Assembly: GCA_003999685.1 (NCBI GenBank)
Contig: CP021228.1
Span: 1,426,001-1,490,000, forward strand
Direction: 5' to 3'
Origin: Taiwanofungus camphoratus
Taxonomy: Eukaryota; Basidiomycota; Agaricomycetes; Polyporales; Taiwanofungaceae
Length of the DNA stretch: 64,000 nucleotides
Numbering within the stretch: the first letter of the stretch is position 1; every line of letters begins with the position of its first letter. Positions 58,520 to 64,000 of the stretch are shown one piece after another. Below the pieces are notes generated by a model. The model made no database searches. It saw only the letters and a program-made list of their open reading frames with translations, and was not told the origin of the DNA. A program made the translations under genes and the position numbers.

Positions 58520-61500
58520 CTAGACAGAATACTGGCCGTAATCTCAATATGTAGATAGATAAGACGGATCCTATTATGAGATCGTACCTGCACAATCATT
58601 GACGTGGGCCAAGGAGTCAACTGCCCCTTCGAATTAAGATAGTAATGTTGCTTGACTCCAAAGAGATCTTCGGTGATTCTGCAATGAAGGTGAAGGTATG
58701 AGCGATGCTGTCTCCGACCCTGCAATCTCCAGTCTCTGAACGTACTGGTTGAGTGAACCCGGTTTATCAGCTCTTCGCAAATTGCCCAAGGAAAATATTT
58801 CTCGGAGGACTTGGCACCCCGTCTGCAGCGAATGCCGCCAATCAGTGGTGCTCGAGCGTACAAAGGAAACAGAACAACTCGTACCTGCTCGAGAAAATTG
58901 GTGTTCAAAAGACTGTAGTAGTAGAGGGAGCCGTCAGGCGGTCTAACAATGTCGTTGAGCATTACACCTTACCCGATCCCATCCGGAACCAGTGCATGAG
59001 GCGACTGCGCCTGGCCATTATAAACGGGGGAACACTGGTCTATGTACCAGGACAGCTCAGCAACGACAACGTGGGTCAGCAGCGAGAATCCACCCACTCA
59101 GCGCCTCACGGATGCACGCCAGCGTCTGCGCCTCAGAGTCCTTGCCGGTGACGGCGCGGACGACACGGTCCTGCCTGTCCCCGGCCAGATAATAGTCCAC
59201 CACGTTCGTGAGCGCCCTTGAGTAGAGAGCGGCGGTGGCAACGACCTCGGCAAACAGCCCCGCTGCCAGCTGGTCTTCTTGCGCCCGGCCGCGACCGGCT
59301 GCCAGAACACCCCTGAGGAACTCGTCGCAGTGCTCGTTGCGCCCCGCGACCAAGTCTACCGCGACGTCTTTGATGCCGCTGATCGACAGCTGCGTCTGGC
59401 GTTAGAGGGGGGCTGGACGTGAGCAGGCAGGCCGAGGATGACCCACGTGAAGACTGGCGAAATGCCCCTTGAGACACTCGACCACCACTCTCGCGGTGTC
59501 TGATGCGCCCTCGCGGAGCACCCACTCATGGACTGGCAGAGAGTTCACGTAGACATAACTGCCCACGGCGCCGATTCAGCAGACGAACGAGGCGGTAGAG
59601 AGAGATTGGGGCCTACTTTGCAGCGACGGCAAACTTTTCGAACAGCTCGTGCTCTCGGTACACCCCTCTACTGTTCTCTGCCGTCTTCATGGGTAGTCCC
59701 ACCTAAAAAAAAAAAGCCACGCCACGCGCGTCGGTCACTGGGGCGACGGAAGCCTGGGCAGACGTACAATTTCGTTCGCGATCCAGTACACGGGGACCAG
59801 GTTGATGACATTCTTGACAACATCGACGTACCTCACGCCGGCGCCACCGTATCCCACCGACTTGCTCGCGATAAGCTGCCGCGTGATCTGGGAGAACGAG
59901 CGGCACCACTTCGTCACCGCCGCGTCCTCGAACAGCACGCTGCACACCTGGACGCAGCCCCGTCAGCGCACCGCGGCGGACATCGCCACGCGGACAACGA
60001 CGCACCGACACGCGGTCCGGGACCGCCTTTGTGACGTGCATCAAGCGCGTCTCGTACACCGACTGCGCGCGGCTCTTATCGCCCAAGACCCGCACCAGCG
60101 CCGTCGTCGTCGTCGGGCCCGGCATAGCGGCGCCCTCAGGCGCGGGCACCGGCGGGGGGCGGGTCCACGTGTACTCGTCCACGGGGCTCTCGGGCAGCCG
60201 CGCGAGGTAGCCGCGCATCGTCGCGGGGACCATGAACGGGAAGTGCGCGTACGCGGAGCGGGCGGGGTAGTGCGCGGGGAGCGTGCGGAAGAGCAGCTTC
60301 GTGAGCATCCCGCCGTACGAGCCGTCGTCCGCCTGCACCGCGCAGTCCTGGAAGCCCCACGCGGTGAGGTTGTGCGCTGCGGGCGGGGAGCGGTCAGCGG
60401 TCAGCGGCGCCGGGCGCGTGAGAGGGGGGAGGGGGAGGGCGCGCACGCGTAAAGTCGACGGTCAGGAAGCGGTCGCCGCGCGTGAGGCAGACGGCGTCGG
60501 CGAGGATCGCCCTGGAGATCGTGTACCCCGGGCACAAGCCCGCCCCAGGCATGGGCACCTTGGCCTCCTCCGCCTGCAGACCGACCTGTGAACGTCTCGA
60601 TGAACCAACGACCAAAAGCAGCAGTCGGCCACCGACACTCACGTAGAGCTCCAAGTGGTCGATGTCGTGGTACAGGGATTCGGCGGCTTTCTGCAGGACG
60701 CGAGTGGGTGAGAGACCGGTGTCGCAGAAGGAGAGAGATCCGCGCACGTACATGGATCGCCGGGTCCGGGTTCCACTCCGCGAACGTGCTGTACGCTGCT
60801 TATGCGTCAGTCCGCCGCCGCCCGCAGATGCACAAGACGACCTACGCCTGAGCCCCATGAAGCTCCGAAACTCGTTCAGCTGCAGCCCGCACCGGTGAGC
60901 GCGCCGCCCCGCCGCACGGAACACGGAGGAAGAGCCGACGCACCGAGCACGCGCCCCACTGCCTTGCCTGCATGATGCCCAGCACCTCGATCACGCGGAA
61001 CACCTCCGGGATGCCGCGTGCGCGGAACGCACTCGCGGGGCTCTCTGTCGCGTTGTGCAGGATGTTCGCGAGGTCCGCTGCGCGTGCGCGGAGTCAGCGT
61101 ATGCTGCTCATGCATGGATTGCCGCGGGAAAGAGATGCTCACCGTCATGGTAGCGCCCGTCCGGCCCGCGCTTGAGCCTGTGCGAACTGCACGTCAGAGG
61201 GCGGGGAGTGGGGAAGAGGAAGGGAAAGGGGCAAGCACGTACTCGTCGAACGTCCACGCGCGCACGTCCGCGGGCGGCTGCAGCGCGGCGGACACCTCCT
61301 TCCTAAAGTCCGCGACCGTGATCTGCGCCGTGCGGTCAGTGCGGGGGGGGGGGGGGAGAGCAGCGGCGGGAGCGGGGGCGGGACGTACCTGGCCGGGGTC
61401 CTTCCCGCCAAAGACCTTGCGGAAGAGCGCCTCGATCCAGGCGGTGTCCGCCTGCGAGGCGGTCGCGTGCCAGCGGTACATGAGGTTGAACTCGACCGAG

Positions 61501-63197
61501 ACGGCGTTGCCCTGGCCGAGCGGGGACACCTCGTGATCCAGCTCGCGCATCGCCTGCCGCCCCGGCGCACAACCGACGACGACGCACCGTCCCCAGGATC
61601 AGCGACGGGCCGAAGCGAGACCATCGAGTGCGCAGAATACACGGGGAAAGAAAAGGGGCGCAGCCCGTCAGCGTCCCGTATGGAAGCGCGCGCGCGGCAC
61701 GCACCTCGAGCGGGTTCAGGCGCCAGGCGAGGCCGTCGCGCACGAGGCCGAGGATCGCGCCGACGTAGTCGCCGAGGACGACGCGCATGAAGAACGCGGC
61801 GTTCACGAGGCGCGCGCGCGCGAAGAGCTCGTCGTCCTGCGCGGCGCGCGGTGCGGGCGCGAGCGTGTCCGGGGCGGCGAAGGTGCCGCGCTCGTTCAGG
61901 GCGAGGATGCGCTGCGCTACGTACTGCGGAGGGGAGGGGGTGCAGAGGGGGAGGGGCAGAGGACCGACAGGGCACGCGGTCGAGAAACGAGGCACCGGGG
62001 GTAGGCAAAATCAGACCATATCAGCGCAGGCGCCAAAGCGAAGGACTCACGTTGTGGTTGCGGCAGAAGAGGATGAGCAGAGCGCCGACGGCGGGCGGCA
62101 TGAGGAGGAGGCGGCTGTCCGCGAAGACGTCCTCCCAGAGGCGGCCGGTGCCGTCCTTGCCTGTGGGGCGGGGTGGAGCGAGCGTCAGTCGCAGCAGGGG
62201 CGCGCACCGCCAACGGGCACTCACGTCTGACGGCGTCGACCTGCTGCTCGGTGCTGCCGTAGAGGGGGCTGAGGTCGAGGTAGGAGCTGGCGTCGTTGCA
62301 CGTGCCGTCGCGCGGGCGCGTGTTGAAGATGCTGTGGATGACGAGGTCGGCAAAGGCGAAGAAGAGGCTCGCGAGCCCGCCTGTGGGCGCAAGGGGCGTG
62401 AGAAGGCAGGCGGTCAGCGGGCAGGGGACGCGTGGGTGAGCTCACCGGGGTGCTCTGCCTCGTCCTGCCTCTTGAGGAGCACGTCAAAGACGACGGCGGG
62501 GTCGGGGAGGAAGGATGTGGGGGGCAGGCGGGCGCCGGGGACGCTGCGGGCGTAGGGGGCGCCGGCCATGCCGAGGGCGGGCTGGAGGATGTTGTAGAAG
62601 GAGCCGTCTGGGGTGCGGAAGGGGTATGGGACGGGGGCGGGAGAGGGCGGGGGCGGGGGCAGGAGGGCGAGGAAGCTGGCGGGCGGGTGGGGGAGGTCCT
62701 TGTAGACTGTGCGCGCGCGGGGTCGGGGCGTTAGAGCGAGGGGCGGAGGGAGGAGGGGACTCACGGACGTCGATGACGACCTGCTGGAGGGAGTGGGAGA
62801 ACTTGCTGTCGGTGGGGAGGCGGGCCATGAGGGTGAGGAGCTTTTCGAGCTGGGGGCCGGTGAGCAGAGAGTGGATGAGGGCGCGATCGGAGGACTCACG
62901 AGGAACAAGCGGTCGTCGATGCCGGGGCCGTTGAGGCCCTTGGCGGCATTCACGAACGCGGGCTGGACGGGGATGAGCACACGAAACCGGGATGCACGGA
63001 GTACGTACGAGATCGTCGAGGGTAAAGGCGGGGCCGTTGTGGATCTCCTGCGCGAGGTCAGCAATGTCGGCGGCGAGGATGGAGACTCTGGGATGCGCGC
63101 CGCCAGTGGCGAGGGGAGCGGCGCTGGTGGCGAGGGCCTGGACATCGTGCTGGATGGAGGCGAGCTTGCGGTCGATGGAACCGATGGCGGCAGACAT
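58520..63197 (-). CDS. Psi-producing oxygenase (fatty-acid heme dioxygenase fused to P450-like domain)
   Basis: Oxidises linoleic/oleic acid to hydroperoxy fatty acids (oxylipins) that steer sexual versus asexual development in fungi. The start at 63197 gives MSAAIGSIDRKLASIQHDVQ. Successive exons show KDLPHPPASFL, PYARSVPGARLPPTSFLPDP, KDGTGRLWEDVFADSRLLLM and FARARLVNAAFFMRVVLGDY. The peroxidase-half motif YRWH (61467-61478), with the catalytic Tyr and proximal His, and PGAGLCPGYTISRAILAD are intact. The C-terminal half is P450-like: an I-helix stretch (LFAEVVATAALYSRALTNVV), then REAL near 59110, VLREIFSLGNLRRA near 58800 and a final LTPWPTSMIVQ-YSV-stop (58520). No ExxR arginine or Cys-ligand loop is evident. 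The hydroperoxide isomerase step may therefore be missing, as known for some Ppo enzymes. Many introns; very GC-rich; inner borders approximate. Confidence 0.88.
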
Positions 63198-64000
63198 GGC
63201 AGCGCGCGGGGATGGCTTGTCGCGGGAGACATCGATGGCTGTATATAAGCCAGGACGGCCAGTGCACCGGACGTGATCGTGCGCCGGAGAGCTGCAACCA
63301 GTGCACGTCCGTCATCGCTGATCGTGATCACCAGATCCGATCGCGCGGCGCGAATCGGCACACAGCGCCCATTGACAGTTTCCCGCTCTAGATCCACAGC
63401 CCAACCCCATCCGCACACAGTGCGACGCCGATCTGCCATCCATGGCACTCCCCGCCCCTCCCACATCCTGCCAGGAAGGCCATCTTCTCGTGCCCCGGCT
63501 TAATAAAACCCTCCCGCTAGAAGCCCCGTCGACCACACTTCGCCTTCTGCCTTCCCTGCGAGAACACACTCAGTGAGCAGGTGCTACAGCCTCCGACCAG
63601 TGCCTGACGCTCAGCGCGTGCTCAACAGGCGAGAACACAGCCCCCAGCGTTAGCCCTCTTCGCGCACCTCGAGGCGCCAGCGCTCGCAGACAGCGATACA
63701 CGGAGCGCCGGCGCTGCTATCTGCCTCCGAGCCCAGTCGTATCCTGCACTCAGCACCCAAAGCGTATCTCGCGTCTAACGGCCACCTCGACCCCGTCAGC
63801 GACATGACAGCCCTCCACAGCCATCGGCCCCCGCATGCCCGTCTACAGGACCATGGCAAGTCTCCCTCATCGTGCATTGATCAAGCTTCAATCTCGATCA
63901 CCTCCGCCATCATGCCATCACTGCATCCCCGCACAGCTATATCCCTGCACCGCTTCCGCGCCAAGCTCAGCGCCCAACGCTCATCAGCCACTACGCAACA
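63198..64000. other. Upstream region of the Ppo gene, no other gene recognised
   Basis: GC-rich, with short frames on both strands and no domain. It contains the Ppo promoter; a gene starting beyond the window edge cannot be judged. Confidence 0.45.

Noticed and set aside
61145-63466. Long Pro/Arg/Ala-rich frames on both strands over the Ppo gene
   Set aside because: Shadow frames made by high GC; only the short exons with Ppo motifs are conserved.

Overview
This window is a piece of a filamentous fungal genome, almost certainly a basidiomycete of the mushroom type (Agaricomycetes). Genes are broken by many introns of about 45-75 nt with GTRNGT donors and YAG acceptors, intergenic gaps are short, and the proteins (class II myosin with a long tail, bifunctional ARG5,6, Ppo fatty-acid oxygenase, a chitinase paired with a LysM protein) are fungal. 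I see 14 protein-coding genes, three decayed gene copies and five non-autonomous DNA transposon or MITE insertions. I see no retroelement, virus-like element, rRNA, convincing tRNA or CRISPR. All gene models are spliced by eye, so internal exon borders are less certain than gene identities.

Left third (1-24.1 kb). A secreted protein with about seven LysM domains (1570-5715, minus) faces, across an 855-bp shared promoter, a very large secreted GH18 chitinase with a hevein-type chitin-binding domain (6571-15114, plus). Then comes elongin C (16225-16773). From 17.3 to 19.85 kb lie decayed copies of, in order, the unknown gene at 20.3-22.6 kb, the LysM gene, the shared promoter and the start of the chitinase. 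The order reads as a tandem duplication of a [LysM-chitinase + unknown gene] unit followed by reciprocal loss: the left copy kept LysM/chitinase and the right copy kept the unknown gene. A small cysteine-containing secreted protein follows at 23.7 kb.

Middle (24.5-47.3 kb). A RING-H2 ubiquitin-ligase candidate of about 1,570 aa (minus) is divergent from ARG5,6 (plus; two enzymes of mitochondrial arginine synthesis), with two Gcn4/CpcA-like half-sites between them. An unknown disordered basic protein (minus) and a class II myosin heavy chain (plus, 8.4 kb) follow. A 1.3-kb hAT-like element carrying an internal foldback of about 300-bp arms sits right next to the TATA box of ribosomal protein eL38.

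Right third (47.7-64 kb). A site-2 metalloprotease (minus) and the prenylated SNARE YKT6 (plus) share a 204-bp promoter. Two clean DNA elements follow: a 708-bp hAT-like insertion with a perfect 8-bp target duplication, and a 343-bp MITE with 55-bp inverted ends. After them come the ER P5A-ATPase SPF1 (plus) and a psi-producing oxygenase (minus), whose heme-peroxidase half looks intact and whose C-terminal P450-like half seems to lack the usual ExxR arginine and heme-thiolate cysteine. Genes at 47.7-51.9 kb and 59-63.5 kb are much more GC-rich than the rest.

Functionally the window mixes housekeeping genes (eL38, YKT6, SPF1, S2P, ARG5,6, elongin C, myosin II) with an accessory block for chitin binding and breakdown at the left end and oxylipin signalling at the right end.
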